Below, one piece after another: positions 42,049-52,548 of a stretch of 64,000 nucleotides of DNA (positions within the stretch are counted from its first letter, which is position 1; each line of letters starts with the position of its first letter). A model generated the notes under the pieces. The model ran no database searches and was not told where the DNA came from. It was given only the letters and a program-made list of their open reading frames with translations. Source of the stretch: Variovorax paradoxus (lineage in GTDB: Bacteria > Pseudomonadota > Gammaproteobacteria > Burkholderiales > Burkholderiaceae_C); assembly GCF_030815855.1 (NCBI RefSeq), contig NZ_JAUSXG010000001.1:1736001-1800000 (forward strand). The letters run 5' to 3'. The translations under genes were made by a program, and so were the position numbers.

Positions 42049-42059
42049 TTGCAGTGCAA
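42049..42059. promoter_or_regulatory. Palindrome upstream of phaZ, possible PhaR-type site
   Basis: TTGCA-G-TGCAA is a perfect inverted repeat 22 bases before the phaZ start. Known PhaR operators are TGC/GCA-rich palindromes, so this is a candidate PHB-responsive operator; the match is by general form only. Confidence 0.35.
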
Positions 42060-42133
42060 TATATCAGCGCATTTGCGGCGATGCAGGGGGCCAAACCCTA
42101 GATCGGCCGCGCCGTGAGGGTCTTCCCGTCAAG

Positions 42134-42174
42134 GAGCGTGAAGGAATCGTCGCAAAACGGATTCCCTCACGCTC
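42134..42174 (-). terminator. Long hairpin after the aminotransferase gene
   Basis: GAGCGTGAAGGAATC pairs with GATTCCCTCACGCTC (14 of 15 positions) around an 11-base loop. It lies just after the aminotransferase stop on the minus strand and probably ends that transcript, although no T-run is present. Confidence 0.55.
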
Positions 42175-42183
42175 TGCTGTCAC

Positions 42184-43380
42184 CTAGATGACTTTGGCGA
42201 TCGACGCGCAAACGTAGTCGATGTTCTTGCTGTTGAGCGCGGCCACGCACATGCGGCCGGTGTCGGTGCCGTACACGCCGAATTCGTTGCGCAGGCGCAC
42301 CATCTGGTCCTTGCTGAGGCCCGAGTAGCTGAACATGCCGATCTGCGTGGTGATGAAGCTCATGTCCTGCTTCACGCCGGCGGCCTTGAGGCCGTCGACC
42401 AGCGTCTGGCGCATGGCCTTGATGCGCACGCGCATTTCGCCGAGTTCCTTTTCCCACAGGGCGCGCAGCTCGGGGTTGCCGAGCACCGCGGCCACTACGG
42501 CGCCGCCGTGGATCGGCGGATTGCTGTAGTTGGTGCGGATGGCGATCTTGAGCTGCGACAGCACGCGCCCGGCTTCTTCCTTGTTCTCGCACAGCACTGA
42601 AAGGGCGCCCACGCGTTCGCCGTACAGGCTGAAGCTCTTGGAGAAAGAGGTCGAGACGAAGAAGGTCAGGCCGGCATCGACGAACTTGGCAACGGCGGCG
42701 CCGTCTTCCTTCAGGCCGTAGCCGAAGCCCTGGTAGGCCATGTCGAGGAAGGGCACGAGGTTCCGGGCCTTGACCGCAGCCACCACCTGGTCCCACTGCG
42801 CCGGGGTGATGTCGTAGCCGGTCGGGTTGTGGCAGCAGGCGTGCAGCACCACGATGGTGCCGGCGGGCGCCGCGTTCAGGGCGGCCAGCATGCCGTCGAA
42901 ATTGACGCCGCGCTTGGCCGCGTCGTAGTAGGGATAGCTTTCGACCTCGAAGCCCGCGTTGGTGAACAGCGCGCGGTGGTTTTCCCAGCTCGGGTCGCTG
43001 ATGAGCACCTTGGCGTTGGGGTTGAGCTTCTTCAGGAAGTCGGCCCCGACCTTGAGGCCGCCGGTGCCGCCGATGCCCTGCACCGTGGCCACGCGGCCCG
43101 ACTGCACGGGCTCGCTGTCCGCGCCGAAGACCAGGCCCTTGACCGCGTTGTCGTACGCCACGATGCCGTCGATCGGCAGGTAGCCGCGGGCGGTGGGCGC
43201 TTTCATCATGTTCTGTTCGGCGGCCTGCACGCACTGGAGCAGGGGCAGCTTGCCGTTGTCGTCGTAATAGACGCCGACGCCGAGGTTGACCTTGTTGGGG
43301 TTGGTGTCGGCGGCAAATTGCTCGTTGAGGCCGAGGATCGGGTCGCGCGGTGCCATCTCGACCGCGGTGAACATAGACAT
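42184..43380 (-). CDS. Aromatic/aspartate amino acid aminotransferase
   Basis: A 398-residue class I PLP aminotransferase of the AspC/TyrB type. It starts [19 protein letters not shown], has the [11 protein letters not shown] segment and the PLP-lysine motif [14 protein letters not shown]; Arg of [12 protein letters not shown] and the late GRMCVAALN block bind the substrate carboxylates. It exchanges amino groups between glutamate and oxaloacetate or aromatic keto acids. Divergent from uvrB. Whether aspC or tyrB is the better name cannot be told. Confidence 0.93.
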   Translation of the reverse strand: MSMFTAVEMAPRDPILGLNEQFAADTNPNKVNLGVGVYYDDNGKLPLLQCVQAAEQNMMKAPTARGYLPIDGIVAYDNAVKGLVFGADSEPVQSGRVATVQGIGGTGGLKVGADFLKKLNPNAKVLISDPSWENHRALFTNAGFEVESYPYYDAAKRGVNFDGMLAALNAAPAGTIVVLHACCHNPTGYDITPAQWDQVVAAVKARNLVPFLDMAYQGFGYGLKEDGAAVAKFVDAGLTFFVSTSFSKSFSLYGERVGALSVLCENKEEAGRVLSQLKIAIRTNYSNPPIHGGAVVAAVLGNPELRALWEKELGEMRVRIKAMRQTLVDGLKAAGVKQDMSFITTQIGMFSYSGLSKDQMVRLRNEFGVYGTDTGRMCVAALNSKNIDYVCASIAKVI

Positions 43381-43410
43381 GGAAAGGTCCTTTGGGATGA
43401 AAGCTTCGCT

Positions 43411-43444
43411 GGCAACCGGACTTGCGCTACGCTTTCCGGTTGCC
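43411..43444. repeat. Perfect inverted repeat in the aminotransferase-uvrB gap
   Basis: GGCAACCGGA and TCCGGTTGCC (10 bp, perfect) flank a 14-base loop that contains a further GCG-CTA-CGC hairpin. It occupies the middle of the 105-base divergent control region and could be an operator or fold in either 5' leader. Confidence 0.6.
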
Positions 43445-43485
43445 TTGAATTTTACCGGCGCCATCGCCACCTGTCGGGAACAGCC

Positions 43486-45603
43486 ATGCCAGAGAACAAC
43501 GAAGCCATAGCAGACCTGAAGAAACTGGACCCGATCGGTCCCGCGAAGCAGGGCGAATTCATCAAATATCCCGATTCGCCTTTTGAGCTCTTCCAGCCTT
43601 ACCCGCCGGCCGGCGACCAGCCGAAGGCCATCGACGGGCTGGTGGACGGCGTTCTCGACGGCGAGGTGTTCCAGACGCTGCTGGGCGTGACCGGCTCGGG
43701 CAAGACCTTCACCATGGCCAACGTGATTGCGCGGCTCGGCCGCCCGGCCATCGTGTTTGCCCCCAACAAGACGCTGGCGGCGCAGCTCTACAGCGAATTT
43801 CGCGAGTTCTTCCCGAAGAACGCGGTCGAATATTTCGTAAGCTATTACGACTATTACCAGCCGGAGGCCTATGTGCCCCAGCGCGACCTGTTCATCGAGA
43901 AGGACTCGTCGATCAACGAGCACATCGAGCAGATGCGGCTATCGGCCACCAAGAGCGTGCTGGAGCGGCGCGACACGGTCATCGTGGCCACGGTAAGCGC
44001 CATTTACGGCATCGGCACGCCCGAGGACTACACGCAGATGCGTTTCATCATGCGGGTGGGCGACAAGATCGGCCAGCGCGACGTGATCGGGCGGCTGATT
44101 CGCATGCAGTACACCCGCAACGAGCAGGATTTTTCGCGCGGCACTTTCCGCGTGCGCGGCGACACCATCGACGTGTTTCCGGCCGAGCACAGCGAACTGG
44201 CGATCCGCATCGAGCTGTTCGACGACGAAATCGAGACGCTGCAGCTGTTCGACCCGCTCACGGGCCGCATTCGCCAGAAGATTCCGCGCTTCACCGTGTA
44301 CCCGTCGAGCCACTATGTGACGCCGCGCGACAAGGTGCTGGGCGCGGTGGAAACCATCAAGATCGAGCTGGCCGAGCGGCTCAAGGAATTCGTCAGCCAG
44401 GGCAAGCTCGTCGAGGCGCAGCGGCTGGAGCAGCGCACCCGTTTCGACCTGGAAATGCTGGCCGAAATCGGCCACTGCAAGGGCATCGAGAACTACACGC
44501 GCCACCTCTCGGGCGCCGCGCCGGGCCAGCCGCCCGCCACGCTGACCGACTACCTGCCGAAGGACGCGCTGATGTTCCTCGACGAGAGCCATCAGATGGT
44601 CGGCCAACTCAGCGCCATGTACAACGGCGACCGGGCACGCAAGACCACGCTGGTCGAATACGGCTTCCGGCTGCCGAGCGCGCTGGACAACCGGCCGCTC
44701 AAGCTGGAGGAGTTTGAGACCCGCATGCGCCAGTGCATCTTCGTTTCGGCCACGCCCGCCCAGTACGAGAAGGACCATGCCGGCAACGTGGTCGAGCAAC
44801 TGGTCCGGCCGACCGGCCTGATCGACCCCGAGGTCGAGGTGCGCCCCGCAACGCACCAGGTCGACGACGTGCTAGGCGAAATCCGCATCCGCGTCGAGAA
44901 GAACGAACGCGTGCTGATCACCACGCTGACCAAGCGCATGGCCGAGCAGCTGACCGACTACCTGGGCGACAACGGAGTGAAGGTGCGCTACCTGCACAGC
45001 GACGTCGACACGGTGGAGCGGGTGGAAATCCTGCGCGACCTGCGCCTGGGCACTTTCGACGTGCTGGTGGGCATCAACCTGCTGCGCGAAGGCCTGGATA
45101 TTCCGGAGGTTTCGCTGGTCGCCATCCTGGATGCCGACAAGGAGGGCTTCCTGCGCGCCGAGCGCTCGCTGATCCAGACCATCGGCCGGGCGGCCCGCAA
45201 CCTGAACGGCAAGGCCATCCTCTATGCCGATCGGATGACCGAGTCGATGAAAAAGGCCATCGGCGAAACCGAGCGCCGCCGCACGCGGCAAATTGCCCAT
45301 AACGAGGCCAACGGCATCACGCCGCGCAGCATCGTCAAGCAGGTGCGCGACCTGATCGACGGCGTCTACAGCGAAAAGACGGGCAAGGAAATGGCCAAGC
45401 TCGACCTGGAGCGCGCCAAGGTCGAGGACATGAGCGAGAAAGACATCGCCCGGGAGATCAAGCGCCTGGAGAAGCTCATGCTCGAGCACGCCCGCAACCT
45501 CGAATTCGAGAAGGCGGCGCGGGTGCGCGACCAATTGGCGCTGCTGCGGGAACAGGCTTTTGGCGCCTCCGGCGGAGACAACATCGCCGTTCTGCCGTCC
45601 TGA
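43486..45603 (+). CDS. uvrB: UvrABC system protein B
   Basis: A 705-residue excision-repair helicase. Walker A is GVTGSGKT (67-74); the beta-hairpin region is [12 protein letters not shown]; helicase motifs include LMFLDESH and TIGRAARN; and a C-terminal UVR domain ([20 protein letters not shown]) binds UvrC. It verifies damage with UvrA and loads UvrC. No LexA box of correct spacing is found upstream. Confidence 0.97.
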   Translation: MPENNEAIADLKKLDPIGPAKQGEFIKYPDSPFELFQPYPPAGDQPKAIDGLVDGVLDGEVFQTLLGVTGSGKTFTMANVIARLGRPAIVFAPNKTLAAQLYSEFREFFPKNAVEYFVSYYDYYQPEAYVPQRDLFIEKDSSINEHIEQMRLSATKSVLERRDTVIVATVSAIYGIGTPEDYTQMRFIMRVGDKIGQRDVIGRLIRMQYTRNEQDFSRGTFRVRGDTIDVFPAEHSELAIRIELFDDEIETLQLFDPLTGRIRQKIPRFTVYPSSHYVTPRDKVLGAVETIKIELAERLKEFVSQGKLVEAQRLEQRTRFDLEMLAEIGHCKGIENYTRHLSGAAPGQPPATLTDYLPKDALMFLDESHQMVGQLSAMYNGDRARKTTLVEYGFRLPSALDNRPLKLEEFETRMRQCIFVSATPAQYEKDHAGNVVEQLVRPTGLIDPEVEVRPATHQVDDVLGEIRIRVEKNERVLITTLTKRMAEQLTDYLGDNGVKVRYLHSDVDTVERVEILRDLRLGTFDVLVGINLLREGLDIPEVSLVAILDADKEGFLRAERSLIQTIGRAARNLNGKAILYADRMTESMKKAIGETERRRTRQIAHNEANGITPRSIVKQVRDLIDGVYSEKTGKEMAKLDLERAKVEDMSEKDIAREIKRLEKLMLEHARNLEFEKAARVRDQLALLREQAFGASGGDNIAVLPS

Positions 45604-45671
45604 GACGGGGTTCCGGTTTCTTCAAGCGGTTTGCGCTGGGGTTTACCCGAGCAAACTCCAGGGCCTTCTGC

Positions 45672-45696
45672 TATACTTGACCGAAATACTCAACAA
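45672..45696 (+). promoter_or_regulatory. Candidate IscR-binding site upstream of iscR
   Basis: The 25-base stretch opens TATACTTGACCGAAATACTC and continues AACAA. Its form (ATA, TTGAC, a short A/T core, then ACTC) resembles type 1 IscR sites seen at isc promoters. TATACT could serve as a -10 box and TTGACC as a -35 box, so the promoter itself is not resolved. Confidence 0.5.
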
Positions 45697-45834
45697 CAAA
45701 AAAGAACTTCGCGATGAAGGACCGATCCCACCGGCTGGTTCACCAGCGTCAGGGGTCGGGCAGGGCGGAGACGAAGTCACCACAGCCCCAGGCCAAGGTG
45801 TCATTTCAACGGTAAGCACTTGAAGGAGCTTGCG

Positions 45835-46371
45835 ATGCGTCTCACTACCAAAGGCCGTTTTGCGGTCACAGCAATGATCGACCTGGCGCTGCGCCAGAAC
45901 ACCGGTCCGGTCACGCTGGCTGCGATCAGCCAGCGGCAGCAGATTTCGTTGTCGTACCTCGAACAGCTGTTCGGCAAACTGCGCCGCCACGAGCTGGTCG
46001 AGTCGACCCGCGGCCCCGGCGGCGGCTACAGCCTCGGCCGCAAGGCTGCGGATATCACCGTCGCAGACATCATTGTTTCCGTCGATGAGCCCATCGATGC
46101 CACGCAGTGCGGCGGCAAGGAAAACTGCCTCGGCGAAGCCGGCCGCTGCATGACGCACGAGCTCTGGGCGTCGCTGAACCAGCGCATGGTCGAGTTTCTC
46201 GATTCGGTCACGCTGCAAAAGCTGGTCGACGACCAGATCGCCAAGGGTGTGCAGATCGAGAACAAGCCGGTCGTCAAGCGCGCCATTTCCGCGCAGCCGG
46301 TGGTCAAGCCGATTCGCGTGAACGCGCCGAACTCGGTCTTTGCCCTCGGCAACGTGTTCGCGAAGTCCTGA
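45835..46371 (+). CDS. iscR: Fe-S cluster assembly transcriptional regulator IscR
   Basis: A 178-residue Rrf2-family regulator. The winged helix begins [19 protein letters not shown] and includes the [15 protein letters not shown] recognition region and STRGPGGGY wing. The [2Fe-2S] ligand cysteines are Cys92, Cys98 and Cys105, spaced Cx5Cx6C, one residue longer than in E. coli (Cx5Cx5C). It represses the isc operon when it carries a cluster. The ATG follows AAGGAG. Confidence 0.95.
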   Translation: MRLTTKGRFAVTAMIDLALRQNTGPVTLAAISQRQQISLSYLEQLFGKLRRHELVESTRGPGGGYSLGRKAADITVADIIVSVDEPIDATQCGGKENCLGEAGRCMTHELWASLNQRMVEFLDSVTLQKLVDDQIAKGVQIENKPVVKRAISAQPVVKPIRVNAPNSVFALGNVFAKS

Positions 46372-46456
46372 TGCCCTGAGTTGTGGCGCGCCTGCGGGCG
46401 CTGCCACCAGAAGCGCAGATCAAAGAAACAACCCCCCACGCCAGCCCGAGCCAGCC

Positions 46457-47677
46457 ATGGACGTCACTCCTCATTTCCCGATCTATCTCGATTACGGCGC
46501 CACGACGCCCGTCGACCCGCGTGTGGTCGACGCCATGATTCCCTGGTTGCGCGAACATTTCGGCAACCCGGCATCGCGCAGCCACGCCTGGGGCTGGGAA
46601 GCGGAAGAGGCGGTCGAGAAGGCGCGCGGCCAGGTGGCAGACCTGATCAATGCCGACCCGCGTGAAATCGTCTGGACCTCTGGCGCCACCGAGTCGATCA
46701 ACCTCGCGCTCAAGGGCGCGGCCCAGTTCTACAAGGGCAAGGGCAAGCACCTGATCACCCTGAAGACCGAGCACAAGGCCGTGCTCGACACCATGCGCGA
46801 ACTCGAGCGCCAGGGCTTCGAAGTGACCTACCTCGATGTCGAGGAAAACGGCTTGGTCGATCTCGACAAGTTCAAGGCAGCGATCCGCCCCGACACCATC
46901 CTGGCCAGCGTGCTGTTCGTGAACAACGAAATCGGCGTGATCCAGGACGTGGTCGCGCTCGGCAATGTCTGCCGCGAAAAGGGCGTGATCTTCCATGTCG
47001 ACTCGGCCCAGGCCACCGGCAAGGTCGACATCGACATCACGAAGCTGCCCATCGACCTGATGAGCCTTGCTTCGCACAAGACCTACGGCCCCAAGGGCAT
47101 CGGCGCGCTGTACGTGCGCCGCAAGCCGCGCATTCGCCTCGAGGCGCAGATGCACGGCGGCGGCCACGAGCGCGGCATGCGCTCGGGGACCTTGCCCACG
47201 CACCAGATCGTCGGCATGGGCGAGGCCTACCGCATCGCCAAGCTCGAGATGAAGGACGACATCGCCCATGCGCGCCGCCTGCAGAAGCGTCTGCTTGACG
47301 GCCTGAAGGACGTGGAGCAGGTGTTCATCAACGGCGACCTCGAGCAGCGCGTGCCGCACAACCTGAACATGAGCTTCAACTACGTCGAAGGCGAGTCGCT
47401 GATCATGGGCATCAAGGGCCTGGCGGTGTCGTCGGGTTCGGCCTGCACCTCGGCCAGCCTCGAGCCCAGCTATGTGCTGCGCGCGCTGGGCCGAAGCGAC
47501 GAACTGGCCCACAGCAGCCTGCGCATGACCATCGGCCGTTTCACGACCGAAGAAGAAATCGACTACGCCATCTCGACCATCAAGCACAACGTCGCCAAGC
47601 TGCGCGAGTTGAGCCCCCTGTGGGAGATGTTCCAGGATGGCGTCGACATCAGCACGATCCAGTGGTCGGCCCACTGA
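46457..47677 (+). CDS. iscS: Cysteine desulfurase IscS
   Basis: A 406-residue PLP enzyme that takes sulfur from cysteine for cluster assembly. The PLP lysine is Lys208 (SHKTYGPKG), and the mobile-loop cysteine that carries the persulfide is Cys330 ([13 protein letters not shown]). The N-terminal [19 protein letters not shown] is characteristic. An in-frame extension upstream is open but not IscS-like, so ATG 46457 is used. Second gene of the isc operon. Confidence 0.96.
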   Translation: MDVTPHFPIYLDYGATTPVDPRVVDAMIPWLREHFGNPASRSHAWGWEAEEAVEKARGQVADLINADPREIVWTSGATESINLALKGAAQFYKGKGKHLITLKTEHKAVLDTMRELERQGFEVTYLDVEENGLVDLDKFKAAIRPDTILASVLFVNNEIGVIQDVVALGNVCREKGVIFHVDSAQATGKVDIDITKLPIDLMSLASHKTYGPKGIGALYVRRKPRIRLEAQMHGGGHERGMRSGTLPTHQIVGMGEAYRIAKLEMKDDIAHARRLQKRLLDGLKDVEQVFINGDLEQRVPHNLNMSFNYVEGESLIMGIKGLAVSSGSACTSASLEPSYVLRALGRSDELAHSSLRMTIGRFTTEEEIDYAISTIKHNVAKLRELSPLWEMFQDGVDISTIQWSAH

Positions 47678-47730
47678 CAAGAACGGCCCACCCGGCGCTC
47701 CACGATTGAACAAAGTTTGAGAGGTACACC

Positions 47731-48150
47731 ATGGCATATTCTTCCAAGGTCATCGACCACTACGAAAATCCACGCAACGTCGGCTCCTTCGAAAAGGGCG
47801 ACGACTCGGTCGGCACCGGCATGGTCGGCGCGCCGGCCTGCGGCGACGTCATGAAGCTGCAGATCAAGGTCAACCCCGAAACCGGCGTGATCGAAGACGC
47901 GCGCTTCAAGACCTATGGCTGCGGCTCCGCCATCGCTTCCTCGTCGCTCGTGACCGAATGGGTCAAGGGAAAGACGCTCGACGAAGCCGCTGCGCTCAAG
48001 AACGCGCAAATCGCCGAAGAACTGGCTCTCCCGCCGGTCAAGATTCACTGCTCCATCCTGGCCGAAGACGCCATCAAGGCCGCCGTGAGCGACTACAAGG
48101 CCAAGCACGGCGCCAAGACGGCGGAAGCCGAGCCGGCGGCTGTCCACTGA
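47731..48150 (+). CDS. iscU: Fe-S cluster scaffold protein IscU
   Basis: A 139-residue scaffold on which [2Fe-2S] clusters are built. Cluster cysteines are Cys37 (PACGD), Cys64 (YGCGS) and Cys107 (IHCSIL). The HscA-recognition motif LPPVK is at residues 100-104. The C-terminal tail is slightly extended and Ala/Glu-rich. Ribosome site GAGAGG. Confidence 0.96.
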   Translation: MAYSSKVIDHYENPRNVGSFEKGDDSVGTGMVGAPACGDVMKLQIKVNPETGVIEDARFKTYGCGSAIASSSLVTEWVKGKTLDEAAALKNAQIAEELALPPVKIHCSILAEDAIKAAVSDYKAKHGAKTAEAEPAAVH

Positions 48151-48151
48151 C

Positions 48152-48475
48152 ATGGCCGTCACGTTGACCGAAGCCGCTGCGCGCCACGTGACCCGTTACC
48201 TCGGCAAGCGGGGCAAGGGCGTGGGCGTGCGGCTGGGCGTGAAGACCACCGGTTGCTCGGGCCTGGCCTACAAGCTCGAGTACGTGGACGAGTTCGCGCC
48301 CGAAGACGTGGTGTTCGAAGACCATGGCGTGAAGGTGCTGGTCGACCCCAAGAGCCTGGCCTACATCGACGGCACGCAGCTCGACTTCGTGCGCGAGGGC
48401 TTGAACGAAGGCTTCAAGTTCATCAATCCGAACGAACGCGACCGTTGCGGCTGCGGGGAAAGCTTTCGCATCTGA
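48152..48475 (+). CDS. iscA: Iron-sulfur cluster assembly protein IscA
   Basis: A 107-residue A-type carrier. The three conserved cysteines are Cys35 (TTGCSGLAY) and Cys99/Cys101 (RCGCGESF). It begins one base after the iscU stop. It passes clusters to target enzymes, chiefly [4Fe-4S] proteins. Confidence 0.96.
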   Translation: MAVTLTEAAARHVTRYLGKRGKGVGVRLGVKTTGCSGLAYKLEYVDEFAPEDVVFEDHGVKVLVDPKSLAYIDGTQLDFVREGLNEGFKFINPNERDRCGCGESFRI

Positions 48476-48500
48476 TGCGCCGTCGCTGACCGCGACAACA

Positions 48501-48532
48501 GCCGCCACCATGTCATGTGCTGGCGGTTTTTT
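48501..48532 (+). terminator. Rho-independent terminator between iscA and hscB
   Basis: GCCGCCA and TGGCGGT form a 7-bp stem (one wobble at the base) around a 13-base loop and are followed by TTTTTT. It would end most iscR-S-U-A transcripts before hscB. Confidence 0.7.
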
Positions 48533-48544
48533 CTTGATCCCTAT

Positions 48545-48628
48545 GAGCCCCCACGTTCGGCACTTTGTGTCCTCACTGCCCTCCGAGGGGGCGCAGGCCG
48601 CCTTTGGGGCGGCCCGGCAGGCAGCCTG
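48545..48628. repeat. Comamonad-type intergenic repeat between iscA and hscB
   Basis: Begins GAGCCCCCACGTTCGGCACT, contains a CCCTCCGAGGGG hairpin and ends in the GGGGCGGCCCGGC block directly against the hscB ATG. It is related in order and wording to the repeat at 36117-36208. It leaves hscB without a clear ribosome site. Confidence 0.65.
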
Positions 48629-49147
48629 ATGAACCTCAACGACACCGACTTTCAACTGTTCGCCGTCCCCGCGACTTTCGCGCAGGACCGCGCCGTGCTC
48701 GACGCGCGCTGGAAAGAGCTGCAACGCGAGGCGCACCCGGACCGCTTTGCCGCGCAGGGCGCCGCGGCGCAGCGCGTGGCCATGCAGTGGTCGGTCCGCA
48801 TCAACGAGGCGTACCAGCGGCTCAAGGATCCGATCCGTCGTGCCAGCTACATCTGCGAACTGAACGGAGCGCCGCTGAACGCCGAGAACAACACGGCCAT
48901 GCCGCCCGATTTCCTGATGCAGCAGATGGAGTGGCGCGAGGCGCTCGACGACGCGGACGACGTCGAAGCGGTCGAGCAGCTGCAGGCCGAGGTCGAAGCC
49001 GGCCGCGCCCGTGCGCTGTCATCGCTCGACTGGCTCATCGACGAGAAGGGCGACTATCCGGCCGCCGCGCAGCAGGTGAGAGCCCTCATGTTCATTGAGC
49101 GTTTCGGACAGGATGTCGAGGCCAAATTCGATCAGTTGGGACAATAG
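48629..49147 (+). CDS. hscB: Co-chaperone HscB
   Basis: A 172-residue J-protein that stimulates HscA and delivers IscU. The J domain carries AHPDRF (the HPD triad near residue 37), and the C-terminal three-helix domain is recognised by LMQQMEWREALDDADD and FIERFGQDVE. The start is placed at 48629, just after an intergenic repeat. Confidence 0.93.
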   Translation: MNLNDTDFQLFAVPATFAQDRAVLDARWKELQREAHPDRFAAQGAAAQRVAMQWSVRINEAYQRLKDPIRRASYICELNGAPLNAENNTAMPPDFLMQQMEWREALDDADDVEAVEQLQAEVEAGRARALSSLDWLIDEKGDYPAAAQQVRALMFIERFGQDVEAKFDQLGQ

Positions 49148-49156
49148 CCCCTAGTT

Positions 49157-51016
<1,860 letters not shown>

Positions 51017-51023
51017 GAACAAC

Positions 51024-51362
51024 ATGCCCACCATCAAGATATTTCCGCATCCCGAATACTGCCCGCAGGGTGCAGAAATCACGGCGCCGGCCGGTACCTC
51101 GATCTGCGAGGCGCTGCTCGACAATCACATCAACATCGAGCACGCGTGCGAGATGAGCTGCGCCTGCACCACCTGCCACGTCATCGTGCGCCAGGGGTTC
51201 AATTCGCTGAACGAGGCCGAAGAGGGCGAGGAAGACCTGCTCGACCGCGCCTGGGGCCTGGAGCCACAATCGCGCCTCAGCTGCCAGGCGATCCTGGCGC
51301 AGGAAGATGTGACGGTCGAGATTCCCAAGTACTCGATCAACCACGCCAAAGAGAACCATTGA
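51024..51362 (+). CDS. fdx: Ferredoxin, 2Fe-2S type (ISC)
   Basis: A 112-residue adrenodoxin-like ferredoxin. Cluster ligands are Cys42, Cys48, Cys51 and Cys87 (CEMSCACTTCH and LSCQA); the extra Cys46 is also seen in the E. coli protein. It supplies electrons for cluster assembly and closes the isc operon. Confidence 0.95.
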   Translation: MPTIKIFPHPEYCPQGAEITAPAGTSICEALLDNHINIEHACEMSCACTTCHVIVRQGFNSLNEAEEGEEDLLDRAWGLEPQSRLSCQAILAQEDVTVEIPKYSINHAKENH

Positions 51363-51374
51363 AAGAGCCATCGC

Positions 51375-52082
51375 ATGTCGCGCCAGATCGTCCTCGACAC
51401 TGAAACCACCGGCCTCTCCGCGGAGAACGGCGACCGCGTCATCGAGCTTGGCTGCGTGGAGCTGTTCGCGCGCAAGCTCACGGGCAACGACCTGCACATC
51501 TACTTCAACCCCGAGCGCGAGAGCCATGAAGACGCGCTCAAGGTGCACGGCCTGACGACCGACTTTTTGCGCGACAAGCCGAAGTTCGCCACGCTGGCCA
51601 ACGACATCGTCGAGTACCTGCGCGGTGCCGAGCTGATCATTCATAACGCGGCCTTCGATGTCGGCTTTCTCAACAAGGAACTCGAACTGGCCGGCCTGCC
51701 GCCGCTGCGAAGCTTCGTCGGCGAAGTGACCGACACGCTGGCCATGGCGAAGCAGGTGTATCCGGGCAAGCGCAACTCGCTCGACGCACTGTGCGACCGT
51801 TTCGGCGTCGACCGCTCGAACCGCACCTTTCACGGCGCCAAGCTCGACGCGCAGCTGCTGGCCGACGTCTACATCAACCTCACGCGCGGCCAGGACGCGC
51901 TCTTGATCGACGTGTCGTCGAACGAGCCGGCGCAGGGCACCACCGTGGTCGCCATCGACTTGAGCCAGTTCGAACTGCCGGTGATCATGGCGGGCGAGCA
52001 GGAGCTTGCGGCGCACGAGGCGCTGTTGTCGCAGCTCGACAAATCCAGCAACGGACGCACGCTGTTTCGCCAAAACGGCTGA
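51375..52082 (+). CDS. dnaQ: DNA polymerase III epsilon subunit (3'-5' exonuclease)
   Basis: A 235-residue DEDDh exonuclease. Exo I is LDTETTGL (Asp8, Glu10), Exo II is IHNAAFDVGFL, and Exo III is HGAKLDAQLLADVY. The C-terminal QELAAHEALLSQLDKSS tail resembles the alpha-binding region of epsilon. It proofreads for the replicative polymerase. It starts 12 bases after fdx, so it may be expressed from the isc transcript. Confidence 0.93.
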   Translation: MSRQIVLDTETTGLSAENGDRVIELGCVELFARKLTGNDLHIYFNPERESHEDALKVHGLTTDFLRDKPKFATLANDIVEYLRGAELIIHNAAFDVGFLNKELELAGLPPLRSFVGEVTDTLAMAKQVYPGKRNSLDALCDRFGVDRSNRTFHGAKLDAQLLADVYINLTRGQDALLIDVSSNEPAQGTTVVAIDLSQFELPVIMAGEQELAAHEALLSQLDKSSNGRTLFRQNG

Positions 52083-52160
52083 AATGCTGTGGCATAATCG
52101 AAGGCTTCGCGCAACGCGATTAATTCGGAGGCACTGCAGCGTGGTGCCAAAGAGTTGAAA

Positions 52161-52235
52161 GGGCGGTTAGCTCAGGGGTAGAGCACAGCATTCACACTGC
52201 TGGGGTCGGAGGTTCGAAACCTCCACCGCCCACCA
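52161..52235 (+). tRNA. tRNA-Val (anticodon CAC)
   Basis: A 75-nt tRNA with encoded CCA. The acceptor is GGGCGGT/ACCGCCC, the D arm is AGCTCAGGGGTAGAGC, the anticodon stem-loop is CAGCA-TTCACAC-TGCTG (CAC), and the T arm is GGAGG-TTCGAAA-CCTCC. A CATAAT box at 52093-52098 may be its -10 element. Confidence 0.95.
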
Positions 52236-52253
52236 AATTCCCCGAAACGAATC

Positions 52254-52286
52254 AGCGACTTGGATTGTCCCAAGTCGCTTTTTGTT
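52254..52286 (+). terminator. Rho-independent terminator after tRNA-Val
   Basis: AGCGACTTGG pairs with CCAAGTCGCT around a 5- to 6-base loop and is followed by TTTTTGTTTT. A textbook terminator for the tRNA transcript. Confidence 0.9.
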
Positions 52287-52403
52287 TTGCGCGCTGCTGT
52301 CCGGCCTGCATTCGACTGTCGGCTCGTGCTGACGCCAGTTGCCGCCAAGTACCGGTTGCGTTCCCCACTGGAGCGCGTACAAGCGGGGCAAAGGAGAGCG
52401 ATC

Positions 52404-52517
52404 ATGGCCACCCATCCCGATCTTCCGCCGGACCTGCCCGTGGAGCCCGACGAAGGGCCGAACACACCGCCCAACGAAGAACCGACCGATCCGCAGCCGC
52501 CTCCGAGCCTGTCCTGA
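52404..52517 (+). CDS. Small Pro/Asp/Glu-rich protein
   Basis: A 37-residue open frame beginning MATHPDLPPDLPVEPDEGP, with a strong ribosome site (AAAGGAGA) at normal spacing. It contains only acidic, Pro and Thr/Ser-type residues and no basic cluster or membrane segment; it is probably disordered. Short DLPxEPDxGP-type peptides occur in other proteobacteria in my memory, but no function is known. It lies between the tRNA-Val terminator and the flavoprotein gene. Confidence 0.5.
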   Translation: MATHPDLPPDLPVEPDEGPNTPPNEEPTDPQPPPSLS

Positions 52518-52548
52518 GTCGGCGCGCGAGCCGCGATAAGCTCGCGCT

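Noticed and set aside
43471..43483. LexA-like sequence CTGTCGGGAACAG just before uvrB
   Set aside because: The spacing between CTG and CAG is 7 bases; LexA boxes of this type need about 10, so it is not a credible SOS box.
46340..46456. In-frame N-terminal extension of iscS
   Set aside because: It overlaps the iscR end and does not resemble IscS, which begins at the conserved strand soon after ATG 46457.
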